The position numbers and the translations under genes are program-made. Under the pieces are notes generated by a model. That model saw only the letters and a list, made by a program, of their open reading frames with translations, was not told the origin of the DNA and searched no databases. A stretch of 64,000 nucleotides of DNA from Telmatactis stephensoni (taxonomy: Eukaryota; Cnidaria; Anthozoa; Actiniaria; Isophelliidae), in contig JALIZF010001038.1 in assembly GCA_029948255.1 (NCBI GenBank), forward strand, positions 1-64,000. Reading direction: 5' to 3'. Positions 1 through 11,960 of the stretch are shown one piece after another (position 1 is the stretch's first letter; each line of letters begins with the position of its first letter).

Positions 1-1386
1 AACCATGGATTAAACGCATGGTCTGTGAGATCTAATCTAACCACACCGGATTCCAATTCACCGTCTTTTCTTCCGTTTTATAGGCGTTGTCTCTGTTCAT
101 ATACAGAGAAAAAAAATCCATCTGACGATCTTCTTGTAACAAAAAAATGAAAAACCGTGACAACATTTTCCACTGGAACAATGCTAAATAGGAGATCAAA
201 AGACACTGGTGTCGAGGATTCATTTCGACAGATCGAAATCGCTTTTAGTCAATTACAGTAATATCAGTTGCCTGTGGGGCAGCCTGTCGTTTTTGGATTT
301 AAATGAATGCATGCTAAGAGATCTGATAGTAGGTTGGTCTTTACAAGTGGTTTTTGATGTAATGGTTGAGAGCCTGCTTGTCTGCGTTAGATTGGGATTC
401 TTTAAATTCTCACTCTTGTCAGTCAGATTTCTTTGTCATCAAATAAACGTACATGTCATTAAAATGCTGGTCAAATGAAAAAAATATTTAGTTTTGTCTT
501 GAGGAAGGAATGCTTTAAAACAATTTAATATTCCACCAAGTAATATCCTGTAAAAGTGAGTTGTTTTTAACCATTTTGCCCCCAACTTCAGGTGTAAGTA
601 ATCTATTTACCTTTCTCACAATTTCCTTAGAGATGATCAAAAAGAATGAAGAATAGTCGACCATTCATTATTTTAAAAATTAATTTAAAAATCTTAAAAA
701 TTTAAACAGTTCTCTCCGCGAAGTAATTGGATGTCTTGTATGTCGTTAGATGAAGAAAACAATTGTAAGTGAAGATAATTTTGACTTTTAGTGATCCAAT
801 TTATAACAGTGGCAATAAAATGCTAGAAATCGATATAGAGCTTTTTACATTTTGTTTTAAGTAATGGTCCGCGAAAGTTAAGCGCGAAAGACATAAAATG
901 CAGAAAAGTGCTACTTTGGTATGGTTCAAATGGTCATCTTACTGACTAAAATATCAAAAATTGCTATAACTTTGCAGGGAAGCACATTTCTTTCTTTCTC
1001 ATTTACTAACTGATTCCCTTTTAGAGATAATTCTAAATACAATAAATTGTCTATATGGGGAACATGGCCAACTGGAAGTTCTTTTTTTGTTGATCGGTTC
1101 AAAATTTCAAACTGAAGAGAAAATCTTTTTAGAAACGAGTTTCAATACATTTTATTTACTCTATAAACTCCACAGGGGTTGATACATTCTCAGTATAAAA
1201 GTCTCAATATTATATGTGGGGAAATTGTACTAATAAATACGAGAGCCAAAGTTTTGTCTTACATACTAGTGAGAATGCCCCAGGGAGGTACCCAAATGAA
1301 AAATACTAGAGTAACAATTAATTATTAAAAAGTTTTCTACTTTCTTTTTTAAGAGTATTTAATTGATATCTACGTCAATTTTAAAG

Positions 1387-1690
1387 TGAGTACTTTTGCA
1401 GATTTCTCATGGGAATTTAGCTTATGGCGAGCGGAAGTATAACAATTTTGGTTGACTGGATGATTACGCGCTTGCAGATTGGTTAAAAGTGAAAGTGAAT
1501 CCCATTTTGAAGGTTTCACGTGGGAATGCAGCTGATGGTCAGCGGTAGTGAATAATTTTGATTGGTTGACTTGCACTTACTTTCTTATCATTGGAAGTGA
1601 ATGCCTTTTTAAAATGCTTTTTGGATTTCACGTGGGAATGCAGCTGTCGGTCAGCGGTAGTGAACGATTTTGATTGGTTGAATAAGCGTG
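1387..1690. repeat. Three diverged tandem units of about 112 bp
   Basis: GTGGGAATGCAGCTG...GGTCAGCGGTAGTGAA...GATTGGTTGA occurs at about 1519 and 1631, with a more diverged unit (GGGAATTTAGCTTATGGCGA) at about 1410. Together they generate the chance ORFs on both strands here. Confidence 0.6.
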
Positions 1691-2059
1691 CAAAAGCTAT
1701 ACTTTTGCGTGCATTTCCGAATATTGCTACTTCTCAAAAGAAACATTTTAGTCTGCTATTAAGATGTAACAGATGTGTAATGTCTCAACGAGTTTTCCAT
1801 TTGTTCCTCATATATGTTCTAATCTTTTCTAATCTGGTGGTAGCGATGATAGTGCCACGATAGATGAACGAGATCGATATGGGCTTCCCACGTTGTTTTT
1901 CTCTGTCAGTTTCTTATCTCACTCAAGTGATTAGGATTAGTGTTTTTCCAACATATATATATATCTCTTATTGATACACGAAACGTTTCAAAAATAAACG
2001 TGATTAGTTAAACACATGTTGATTTTCAATCTCTCCAAAGACTATACGAAGACTGAGCA

Positions 2060-3230
2060 ACTGAACAGCGCCAGTTTTTGAAGATTTGCCGACTTGCCTT
2101 TTATTTGCTCTTGCCCATTGACTCATTATAATTGTTATTATTGCTTTTTTCCCGGTTTTATCAATATCTGTTTTAAGGTACTTGTGTTTTTAGTCGTTTA
2201 GTTTTATGGTCGAAAAAAGTAGAAAGCAGACAAAATAGCTGCAGTTGGTTATGGACGTCAAACGTGTAAACAAGTTAAAATTTTCAGTATAAATACACTA
2301 CGGTCGGAAGGAAACAATGCCACAGGCTACAAGTAGAACAAAAAGACATTGTTCAGAGTAATCCACATATTCTTTGTTTTTGTCGTTTTAACAAATCGCG
2401 AGCTTCGTTCTAACTGCAGTGGATGACCCAAAATTTTACAATTATAAAACTAAGCTCCTACGCCGCCGCTGTTTGTCTCGTCGGCAAACTAAGGTGTACT
2501 CTGCGGTTGCCTAGGAAACTACTCAAACCTTCATCGACCTGCCGAACTGAATCGTGAGATCTAAGTTCCCAGGATGCTGTGCGGGCACCATTGATAAATC
2601 ACCAAGATATCGTCGGATAGATATATGCATGCTCATTTTCAAAATAATATATTTCCAAAATACCTGACTGTAATTTTCTGGCTTTTTGTTTTTCTTTCGG
2701 TGAAAAAAACTTTTGATAGTAACATTTGATATCATATTACTTTGACAATCAGCTACTTGTTCACCGGAACGAAACGTGATTACCGAATTGGGTAAACATG
2801 TTTTTAAAATCAGACAATCATTCTGACCCAAATATTAGTTGTACTTTCAAAATTAAAGATTACAATATATCTTTGTTTTTAGTTTCTACCATGAATTTTG
2901 TAAGTACCTTAGGCTCTAACCGATTTTGAAGATTTGACTGGCCTTTTTATTTGCTCTTGTCCAAATAATTTGCTCTTGAGCGAGATATAATTTCCCAGAA
3001 TACTCTGCGGGTACCATTGATAAATCACCCGAGTTTCAAACTACAACATGTCAAGTCACTAAGATTGTTGGTTTGTTTGTTTGTTTATTTGTTTGTTTGT
3101 TTTGTTTTCTTCTATTTGTTAAAGAAACTGAAAACATTTGATATGGATATGTTTACTCTTTGAATGTTATGCTTGCTCACTGGAACGAAACTTAATTCGT
3201 ACCAACTGTGATATACCAGTAGGAGATGTT
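2060..3230. repeat. Diverged direct duplication
   Basis: The blocks TTTTGAAGATTTG...TTTATTTGCTCTTG, CGGGxACCATTGATAAATCAC and TCACxGGAACGAAAC occur in the same order in 2070-2786 and again in 2918-3200, with the second copy shorter. The 102-codon minus-strand ORF at 2523-2831 lies in the first copy and has no counterpart in the second. Confidence 0.5.
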
Positions 3231-3584
3231 AGAAGCTTATTCCTCCTACGCGAATGAATTAATCTTTCATTCCAATCCAGGATAGATAGAATATAATATA
3301 TGGGAATATATGAATGTACAGAGGGATTTCACGGTAGACATTTGCGGTTAAAATAATAAAATAATTTTCTCCCAAGAGAAATGAAATATTTTGTTATTCA
3401 AAAATTTCTATTGTACTTGCCCACAAACATGGCTACTATGAAATCCCTCTATCGCTCTAATAAACAACATGTTTAATCGGAAATTCATTTTAACCGAAAT
3501 TTACTTGTAATTACGAAAGATTGCAGTATATATCTAGATATTTTATTTTTGACTCAATTATGTTGTAGTTGGTAGTATGAAATT

Positions 3585-3800
3585 TTCTAAGTACCTTAGG
3601 TATATTAAGGAAAACGTTGTAACCAAGTCTTGCCTCATACTAACCCTAAACCTAAAGGCCCAAGGTACTTGAAAGTTTATTTCTACCAAGTCTCCCATTA
3701 AACACCCCTAAACCTCTCACCCCAAGGTACTTGGGTATGTTTCAGTATTTCTACAAAGTCTTGCCTAATACTAACCCTAAACCTAACCCCGTAGTTTCAC
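3585..3800. repeat. Short tandem units with interstitial telomere-like CCCTAA words
   Basis: About three units of 65-75 bp, each with AAGTCTxxC, CCTAAACCT and CCAAGGTACTTG. ACTAACCCTAAACCTAA appears twice. Confidence 0.5.
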
Positions 3801-3949
3801 AACATTTTCATATAAATTCAAACCCCAACAGTTGCATTGTTTGTATTCTTTTGTTCTTGTTAATGTGGTTTGTCAATTTGCATGTTTGTTGTTCTTTCTT
3901 CATTTAAAACTGTGTTTTTTTAAGTTAGTTTTCTTTTAGAATTGCAAAT

Positions 3950-4115
3950 GGTAAACCCCTGGGTTCCAGGGGTTTATCGTCACGTTCCGACGTTTATTTG
4001 CTTGATAGGGGAGTCACACGACGTTTATTTTCGCTTCTTGCGCCTTCGGCGCTCGCCTACAAGAGAAAAACTCTCTAAAGAAAGCGAATAATAAACCCCT
4101 GGAGCCCAGGGTAGA
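3950..4115. repeat. Small inverted-repeat element with TAAACCCCTGG ends
   Basis: TAAACCCCTGGGTTCCAGGGGTTTA is itself a palindrome, and TAAACCCCTGG recurs at about 4090. GACGTTTAT occurs twice inside. Confidence 0.4.
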
Positions 4116-5494
4116 TGAAAATTGGAAATAAGTTAAAACTTGGTTGAAATAGGGCCCCAATAGTGATCAAGTAAAATATGCTTGATTTTTAACCATTCAA
4201 TAATTTGCTTGAAATACAGAATTTTAGCCGATATGTAGTCCTATATATTCATCGTTAATTTGTATCCACGCGGAATAATTAGTTTCTAACAATGAAGTAT
4301 TTACGCCTTATTGGCGCTAAACTATAAACTAGCCTTGGTTGGGACTGATAGGAAACATTTGTCTGTTTCAACACGACTTTCAAACAGTTTATTGCAAGCT
4401 CTGACTTGCACAATTGACCAAAAAATAACCCATCGCAATCAGAGATAGCTATTGAACTTTGTTTCAACTAAGTTATGTTAGTACAACAGCTATGCATAGC
4501 ATTGCAAAAGTCAAACCGACAAATCGATTTCGTAACTTCTTCCAAAAAGTTATCAAAATAAAAGAAAAATACCGAGAAGTGCCTCTGTTTCATACACGCT
4601 ATTTTTAAAAAAATACCACAAGACCTTGCGAAACTATCCAAAATTTAATACCAAGTGTAATCCGAACTGATAACAAAGCCAGAGCTACAAAAATTCCAGC
4701 TTTGACCAAATGATGCACAAACCAGCAAACTGGTTTCATATATTTGTCTCATCGAACCAAAAAGCTAGCTAAAAGACATCGCGCTAGGAAAATAGCCATC
4801 ATAATAACCAGCATATTTTAGTGACTTACTTCGATCTTTGTCCCCTGTAAGCATATACTCTAGTTCCATGGCGTTTACCGCTAAACCTAACGCTGACTGG
4901 CTGATATGTAAATACGGGTCAAGAACGGGCCGGTATTTAAGATACAGTGTCTACTGTACCTCCCTTTGACTGCTGTACCGTTTAGATATTATGATCACAA
5001 ATATAGGCACATCGGTTTCTGTCTAGTGAACGCTTTCTTCTTCATCGGTGCTACATCGGTGCTACACCAATTATAACAAGTGGTGGTGACTAGTCATGTA
5101 TGTCGAATGAGAGCAAGTTCTATAAATAGCACGTTTCATAACTACGGGAGTCCAGAGCAAGTCTATGCGCTCTATAACAAAGGACTTTGCTTAAGTACTG
5201 AGACTTGTGCGATATCGAATTTATGCCAGTACGGGCCACCTCATTCAAAGGTCGACTGTTTTTCACCAATAAATCAGCTCATTACAAAACAAGGTTGCCA
5301 ACTAGACAGATCTGGTTTGTGTTTCAGCAAACGCTTTGTATTTAGGACCAGACCGTGGCGAAAGCCACAGCAAGTGCGCACCATCAAGTAACGGGCGATT
5401 GGTTTAGCCTCAGGGTGTTGTTAACAGGGCGACGGTGTGCAGGAAACAACGGCATTATCGATAGCTACCGTACGTGGCTTTGATAAGTTTACTC

Positions 5495-5895
5495 TTAGTT
5501 TGTGCCTTTTTTATTAGATACAAACTTTGCTGGATGGAAAAACGATGAGGATTTGTCAATGACATTGCGCAACTGGTCGTAATTGTGAAAATTCATGATT
5601 CGGCCGACTATAAAGTTTACTAAGAGGTCATTCAGTTTTTCATTTCGGTCGTGCTCTTGGCCCGATAATGCTTTCAAACAGTGACAAATCTTTCGTCGGC
5701 ATCTTCCAGCTTTAAGTCTAACGAACCTGTTTTTTTAGTTTTTGCGTAATACCGCCTTAATGCGAGATAAGGTGCACAGCTGAAGTGATAGGTGGTCGGA
5801 AGCAAACACTGTGATTTGAGTAGAGCGAGTCTATCGGGTTTCTCAAACTGGTAAAACTTATTATAAAACTTATTTTGAAAATAAAAAAGCTGCAA
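5495..5895 (-). pseudogene. Two abutting minus-strand ORFs that join across a one-base frame change
   Basis: The upstream ORF (5895-5674) ends ...LKLEDADERFVTV; the downstream frame (5677-5495) continues as LKALSGQEHDRNEKLNDLLV and on to KFVSNKKGTN. Read across the frame change they give one charged product of about 130 residues. It might be a decayed gene or transposase, or two unrelated chance ORFs. No family is recognised. Confidence 0.2.
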
Positions 5896-6843
5896 AAAAA
5901 GTCATTATTGTATTAACATCTTTTATTTCCTAGTGTGTAATCCTGCACCTTTAAACTCGTGGATATGCGCGTGCAAAGTTCTTGTTTCAACGTTGGTAGC
6001 GTAAGAGACCTAGTGTGGTTTTATTGAATTTTACTGAGATACAAAACTGAAAATACTTGATCAAAACACATGCTTGATGATAACTACAATTAGAATAGAA
6101 GTCCATTCCATTTTGGATTGTGTTTGCATTCTCTCTTGTCCGTTTTGAGTGAAATCTAAAATGACACGAAAAATACAAATGTTAAATAGTGTCACATAAA
6201 TCACTAAGCGAATAGAATACATTGTATTAGTTGGAAAGTCGTCACAGTCCAAAATTGCGGGGAAAAAACGTTTTTACTATCAGTGCATCTTTTCTTCGCA
6301 TGCTAAGTGTTCTGTATAGAATTGACAAGTATCTTAATAGCATAATAGCTGCAGGTGGTTAACCCGAGTGTGTCTGTCATGTGTGGACAATCTCACTAAA
6401 TGTTTTTGACGTACGTTCACCTAATCGGGTAGAACTGAATATCGAACCACTCCGATCAGCAAAAAATATAATTATTTGTGCATCACGAAGCTCTACAAGG
6501 GTAAAATCAAATGTTCCGGCTTTAAGGTGTAGGGGAGGTGCAAATGAGGTCATAATTTCAAACCCAAAAAAATCCTTCGGACTCGAAAAACAAAAAACAA
6601 ACAAACAAAATCAGTTCCATGAACCAAAATTATGGACCCCTCCCCCCCAAAAAATATCCCATGTTGAATTTTCGAACCACGAAAAAATGATCACAGAGCA
6701 AACGAAGAACAACAGTAGAAATTGATTGCATATTCTTTCCTAGTTGTTCATCATACTATATGCAGTGAGCTTCACTATGAGGAGCTATAGCCGGATAGGA
6801 TTTTAATTTGAGCTGTAAGTACCTGGTTGCTATCCAGGACTTA

Positions 6844-6943
6844 GGGGGTGTTTACATCATTCTACTAAACAGAATGCAGTAAATGTATAACAGGTAGGAT
6901 GATTCGCCTGCTAGGATGATCCTAGTGCCATGTAAACACCCCC
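6844..6943. mobile_element. 100-bp MITE with TTA target duplication (PIF/Harbinger-like)
   Basis: The ends are GGGGGTGTTTACAT and ATGTAAACACCCCC, flanked by TTA on both sides (6841-6843 and 6944-6946). The opposite arm of the surrounding inverted repeat (around 8225-8240) preserves the empty site GGACTTAAGCTC, which proves this is an insertion. A 3-bp TTA duplication is typical of PIF/Harbinger MITEs. Confidence 0.8.
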
Positions 6944-7437
6944 TTAAGCTCATTAATGTTGGGGTGTCAGTGGGTTTGTAATCCAATTAACACATGCAGT
7001 TCAATGATTTGTAATGTAATAAAATAGATCTGATTTACACTTGCGATTATTATGTGTTAGCGGCATTGCAGAAATCAACAAACAAATCTTTTTGGACGAT
7101 TAAAATATCTAGATTAATCGACCCTAAATGCCTCCCTAGATATCATCAGTGCACCGACGATACATCTGAACACTGGGCTGATACCTCAAGTGTACTCCAA
7201 CGAATCATCTGGACGCTTTGTTAACTAAATATCTGTAAAACATCTCTAAGTTCTACCAGGGTCCCCTAAATCACGCAAAAATATTTGGTCTTTTCACGCG
7301 TCACGTATAATTCAAAAATCTGTTTCACGGTCACAAAAAAAATCAAAAGTTGCTTTCATGCACGTGGTCGCAAAAAAATTGAGACATTCATTCACGTTTT
7401 ACACTTTGTCGTCTACATTTTGTCGTCGGTCTGCACT

Positions 7438-8054
7438 TAGCCTGCGTCACATCCGGACTTTTCCTCCGTTAAGTCCGTCTGCGAAATAACGAGCAAAACC
7501 GTGTTCTGAGACCCCCAGCAAATAGCAGGATTATAGATAATAGATCCTGATTGGCTGATGCATTTTTGAATTCTAACGAGACTCGTGATTGGCTCGCTTA
7601 ATGTTCGTTGTGTCGATGTTTTGACAGCTTGATGGACTCCAGTTAAAACAAACTTTATTGCTAGCATGACCCGGGGTCAATCTCGTAATTCCTCTTTGAG
7701 AGAATGTTTTGTGAACTAAGGCTATCATTTAGCAATATGTTCGATTGGAATGTTTCGAAAGTTTCCTTTTATAGCAGGCAAATCGATGTATGTAACTGGT
7801 AGGTTGTTTTGATTGAAAATCTGTCTGTGTTTTCATAATCACGGTAAATCTAACGGAAGTGTTGTCATGGCGAAGACAAACACACCAGTGATCATAGAGC
7901 CAATCACGAGTCTCGTTAGAATTCAAAAATGCATCAGCCAATCAGGATCTATTATCTATAATCCTGCTATTTGCTGGGGGTCTCAGAACACGTTTTTGTT
8001 CGTTATTTCGCAGACGGACTTAACGGAGGAAAAGTCCGGATGTGACGCAGGCTA
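7438..8054. mobile_element. Mutator-like foldback element: 158-bp inverted repeats, 9-bp target duplication
   Basis: Terminal inverted repeats 7438-7595 and 7897-8054 match at all but a few positions and begin TAGCCTGCGTCACATCCGGA. The 9-bp direct repeat GTCTGCACT flanks both ends exactly (7429-7437 and 8055-8063). Long inverted repeats with a 9-bp target duplication are the hallmark of Mutator-like elements. There is no transposase inside. The two arms produce mirror-image ORFs that are not genes. Confidence 0.8.
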
Positions 8055-8819
8055 GTCTGCACTTTGTGGTCTGCATTTTGCAGTTGCCGCTCTGAGTATA
8101 AATAAAGTGTAAGTCAAGTGTAAATCAGATCTATTTTATACATTACAAAGTCATTGAAGTGCATGTGTTAATTGGATTACATACCCACAGTAGAAGGATT
8201 AAGGAAACTGACACACCAACTTTAAATGAGCTTAAGTCCTGGATAGCAACAAGGTACTTACAGCTAAAAATCCTATCCGGCTCCTCATCGGGCGGCGAAG
8301 TGAGAACTTTGTCTTGGACTATTGTGTAGCTGGGTAATGTTAGAACAAGGCTGGAACAACATTTTTAATATGCACGTACTATATTTTCGTATAGCTGTAA
8401 CATCGTACCATAATGATATGAATCTCCCTATTGTTGATAGACCCAAAAAATCCCTTGTGAAATCAAACTACCCCACAAAATTCTACCCCAAATTTTCTTA
8501 CCCAAAAAGAAACACCACATCGAAAGTTTGGACCCCCCAAAAAATCCTTCGCACCTTCCCGCCACGTTAAGCCCAGAGCACTCCCCCCGTCCAGGATCAG
8601 GCTCGTCTTTAATGACTGTCCGAGGAGGGCTATATTCTAATTACTTTTCTCTAGCTCTCGGAAATTAGCCCTTTGATAAATTCCTCATTTGATAAGTAGC
8701 ATAGGAAGACCAGAAAGGAGAGAAACACAAAGAGGTGCTTGTGAAGGAGGGTTACTATAAAGAATGTAGTATATATCCTTACCGGGGTACAACATCTCAT
8801 TTTCCCCAGGTCAAGGCGT

Positions 8820-8967
8820 TACTATGGTGACCTGTGACGTAGACCTTCACTCCATCCAAGACGTCGTTGAGAGAATCTACCCACTCACCATGTACAGAAT
8901 CCCTACAATTCAAACAAACTGGCATAAACGCTTATCACAATTGCTGGATTTCATCCATTCCAGTTAG
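8820..8967 (+). other. Possible isolated exon or small ORF after a good splice acceptor
   Basis: A pyrimidine-rich tract ending in ttttccccag precedes 8820, and the frame is open to a TAG at 8965. The peptide from the ATG at 8824 (MVTCDVDLHSIQDVVERIYP and on, 47 aa) has coding-like composition, but I recognise no family and see no partner exon. Confidence 0.15.
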
Positions 8968-9172
8968 GAAATCAAAAGAAAACTGGTATAGCCATGTTGC
9001 ATGAACAAACAAGAGACGCTAATGAGAAATCTTTTGTTGAAGTTCATCCAAGATGGCTGCCGTGACGTCACATGCAACCCAAGAATTCAATTGTTTGTTG
9101 TCGTTGCTGGTGAAATATTGCATGTTATAGTTCACTCCGTTTTTTCATGCAGTTTCGTCAGTTTCTCCTCCT

Positions 9173-9243
9173 CCCTTCTCCCACCCCTTCCTACCCCTCC
9201 CTTCTCCCGCCCCTTCCTACCCCTCCCTTCTCCCACCCCTTCC
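9173..9243 (+). repeat. 26-bp pyrimidine-rich tandem repeat (about 2.7 units)
   Basis: The unit CCCTTCTCCCACCCCTTCCT plus ACCCCT repeats with one A/G change. A (CTCTG)n run follows at 9383-9412. Confidence 0.7.
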
Positions 9244-9762
9244 AGTTGCAAGAGAAACACTTTTTCCCGCAGTGGGCCAGGGTAGGAGTGGGAACGCCGG
9301 CTGCTCTGTTTTGATCCGCTTTGCTCTATTCTAGAGTTCTGCTCTGTTTTGATTTGTTCTTCTCTTAGTGCTTTGCTCTAATCTGCTCTGCTCTGCTCTG
9401 CTCTGCTCTGGTCTTATCCGCTCTTAATTTATTCTTTATTTTACATTTCTAGCATCTGAAGTACGCACTTGCGTATGTGCGTTTAGGTAACTACGTTACT
9501 GACAGGTACAACGTACCACCTGAACCACTCTCTTCTTCTCTTAATATTCCCCCAGATCCCATTAATTTTCCCGCATTTTCAACTATCCCCCCCCCCCCCC
9601 CCCCTCGCCTTCATATCACGTTTTGTCGTCTTACTTCCCGAAATCCTTCAAAACGCGATTAGTATAGAATTTGGTAGAGTCTTGAACATTCTTGACGGTA
9701 TCGCTTGGTCTACCTGGCTAGTAAAAGAGAATGGAAACAACTGTGAATAAATAATAAAAAAC

Positions 9763-9935
9763 GTGTTTGTTTGTTTGCCTGTTTGTTTGTCTGTCTGTCT
9801 GTACGTGTTTGTTTGTTTGTTCGTTTGTTCGTTTGTTCGTTTGTTCGTTTGTTCGTTCGTTCGTTCGTTCGTTCGTTCGTTCGTTCGTTCGTTCGTTCGT
9901 TCGTTCGTTCGTTTGTTTGTTTGTTTGTTTGTTTT
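9763..9935 (+). repeat. (GTTT/GTTC)n microsatellite
   Basis: Mixed GTTT, GTCT and GTTC tetramers, purest as GTTC near 9850-9910. The VCLFVCSF and RTNERTNE frames across it are repeat artefacts. Confidence 0.9.
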
Positions 9936-11734
9936 TTGTTTGTGCTGGCTAGGTCACAGGAATACACCAACTCAGTCCCGTGGTACTGACGGGAACTGAT
10001 GGAACTGCGCTATCTGTTACTGGATAAATCTTTCTCAGTATGGATAAATTCGTATAAATGATGTCATGCATGGCTGTAGCCGAGCCGTTAAGTTAATCCG
10101 GCTTTTGTTCTAGTCAGCATACAGGAAGTCGTCTCAGATACATTGTTGTTGAAGCGATTCCAGTGAACTCTCGTACTTAGTGACTCATTATACTTTAGAC
10201 TAACACATCCTTTTCATGACGTCTCATCAGTCTCATTTAACTTATACATGCCCGTGTAAGGAATACACGCATCTTTTTCTTTTTATCGTTCCTGATGATA
10301 AAATTCGCCTTCGTACCACGTTTACATTCAAGAAAATCTTGCTTGTAAAGTAGGTCTTGTCTGTCTTTTTTCCGTGCTTTCCTCACTGCTAAAGAGGTTT
10401 CACACCGGTGTGAGTGTCATACCCGGTTTACAAGAAACTCGTATAGAGCCTCGTAGGGCCGGAGATTTCGTTCCGGTGAACTCATTCCGCTATTACTTGA
10501 GCTTACTTGTACTGGTACGGCGAACTTTCAAGCATAACCTGGTATCATGTAAACACATACAAGAAATATATGGGAACCGGGATGAACTCGTACGGAACGA
10601 AACTCATACTGATATCATATAAACAGCCCCTAAGTATAACAGTTGTATTTCGTACCACTGCAACCCATCGTAGAACGGACACTGCTTCGTTGATACTTTG
10701 TAAGTGGTTGAAGTGAACGCTGGTGCGGTGATCAGCTTTAAATTGCTTTGGAAAAAAAAAACAATAAATGAAAATCAAAGTTTCTGAATTTTTTCACCAA
10801 TTTGAAAAAAGTAGATATTTCTATGGGAAAAGTAATTCCTTGGAGTAGGTTGGGAGAACAAAACAATGAAAACTAAGCACTGAGGTAAGGCTTGGTGTAT
10901 GCAACACCAATTGTATCATAAGATGATCCATTGTTAGTACATGCAAACCTACTAACGGTCTATCACACACCATGCCTTTTGATTAAATACACAATCTATT
11001 TGATACACTTAGTGTTGCATACAATTTTTGTTGCATACACCAAGTACTTATCGGCATTGTTCTCACATGAACGCAAATGCAGACCGCAAATGCAAGGATC
11101 AAGTAAATACGCATGCGCAATTAAGGTGTTAACAAGAAAAGATACGATGGTTTGCATTTGCGCAACTCTCTTTCCTTTCCCTTCCTCCCATTCTCTTCCC
11201 CTTTCGAGAACCTGGCTACGCAGGCTAACCCTGGATCACACGATAAAAACTCAAACGGAAGCGCATGAGAATGAGCAATTTTTCCGATTCTTTGCGTATG
11301 CACTTGCGTTTTTCGAGTTCACATGCGTGCATTGGCTTGCTCTTGCCTGTGCATTTTGCGTTTGTATTCTGCGTCGCTCGTGTGAACCAGGCTTAAGAAA
11401 AGATTTCAGTGGTCAGGATAGAAGATCGGTCCCTCAGATTTGGAATTACTACTTATGTAAGGGGAATCTATAAAGGTCAAAGCAGGCCGAATATGTGAAT
11501 GCGTAGCGTTGATATCCCAGCACATGGTACTTTCGTTTCTCCTACTCGACAACCTTTTTCTTTCTCTTCTTTCTTTTTGAAGTAACTATACATACAGTGA
11601 TAGAGGATAGCGTACAAACTGACGTACCGCTACTTTGTCCATTTTGTCAGAGGTTGGCTTCAGCATTTTTTCTAACTCATCCTATAAATGAATGAAATAT
11701 CTGTGTAAAGATTGAAATGCTCTGAAAGAAAATA

Positions 11735-11960
11735 TCCTAGCCCCCAGCGGGAAACGAACTCATGACCCTCCTTGGTTTGCAACCATTCCCATGCAGGAGA
11801 GTGAATCGGACTAAAGGTCCACCAATCACGGTAGTGGTTTTCTTTTGTGAAGTCCGACCAGCATGGCCACCGTTCCTTTTGTTAAATTCAATCACCTGGC
11901 AATGGTTGCAAACCAGAAATACCGGTCAGGTGCTCTAACCACTGAGCTATGGGAGACTCA
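11735..11960 (-). repeat. tRNA-like repeat with A box and B box separated by an insertion
   Basis: On the minus strand TAGCTCAGTGGTTAGAGCAC (A-box region, about 11930-11950) is followed only about 180 bp later by CATGAGTTCGTTTCCCGCTG (B-box region, about 11745-11765). The intervening sequence is bounded by the inverted repeats GGTTTGCAACCATT (about 11790-11803) and AATGGTTGCAAACC (about 11900-11913). Confidence 0.5.

Larger units (their letters stand above)
1..5400. other. Gene-free left region
   Basis: Apart from the repeats listed separately I see no exon with coding character. A perfect TATAAATAG lies at 5121-5129, inside the 103-codon Cys-containing frame 5080-5391; this fits either a chance ORF or a promoter, and neither could be confirmed. 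Confidence 0.4.
6776..8292. mobile_element. Older inverted-repeat element hosting two later insertions
   Basis: The outer arms (about 6776-7040 and 8105-8292, diverged) share GCCGGATAGGATTTT, GTAAGTACC and GCTATCCAGGACTTA, then the GTAATCCAATTAACACATGC block. The centre was later interrupted by the 617-bp Mutator-like element, and the left arm by a 100-bp MITE. The exact outer ends and target duplication are unclear. Confidence 0.6.

Noticed and set aside
1387..1690. Repeated units that could suggest a CRISPR array
   Set aside because: Only three diverged 112-bp units without short direct repeats or spacers; the genome is eukaryotic.
3585..3800. CCCTAAACC words suggesting a telomere
   Set aside because: Only two short interstitial occurrences inside a longer tandem unit, with no run of TTAGGG repeats.
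5080..5391. 103-aa Cys-containing ORF
   Set aside because: No recognised family and a TATA-like box lies inside it; not enough to call a gene.
7437..8055. Two ORFs sharing a ~45-residue segment
   Set aside because: The shared segment is the same reading of the two arms of the 7438-8054 inverted repeat, not a gene family.
9710..9999. Cys/Val/Phe-rich and Arg/Thr/Asn-rich repeat proteins on both strands
   Set aside because: Translations of the GTTT/GTTC microsatellite.
10931..11473. 180-aa ORF
   Set aside because: Overlaps repetitive sequence and a MITE-like inverted pair; composition is unlike a conserved protein and there is no splice or homology support.
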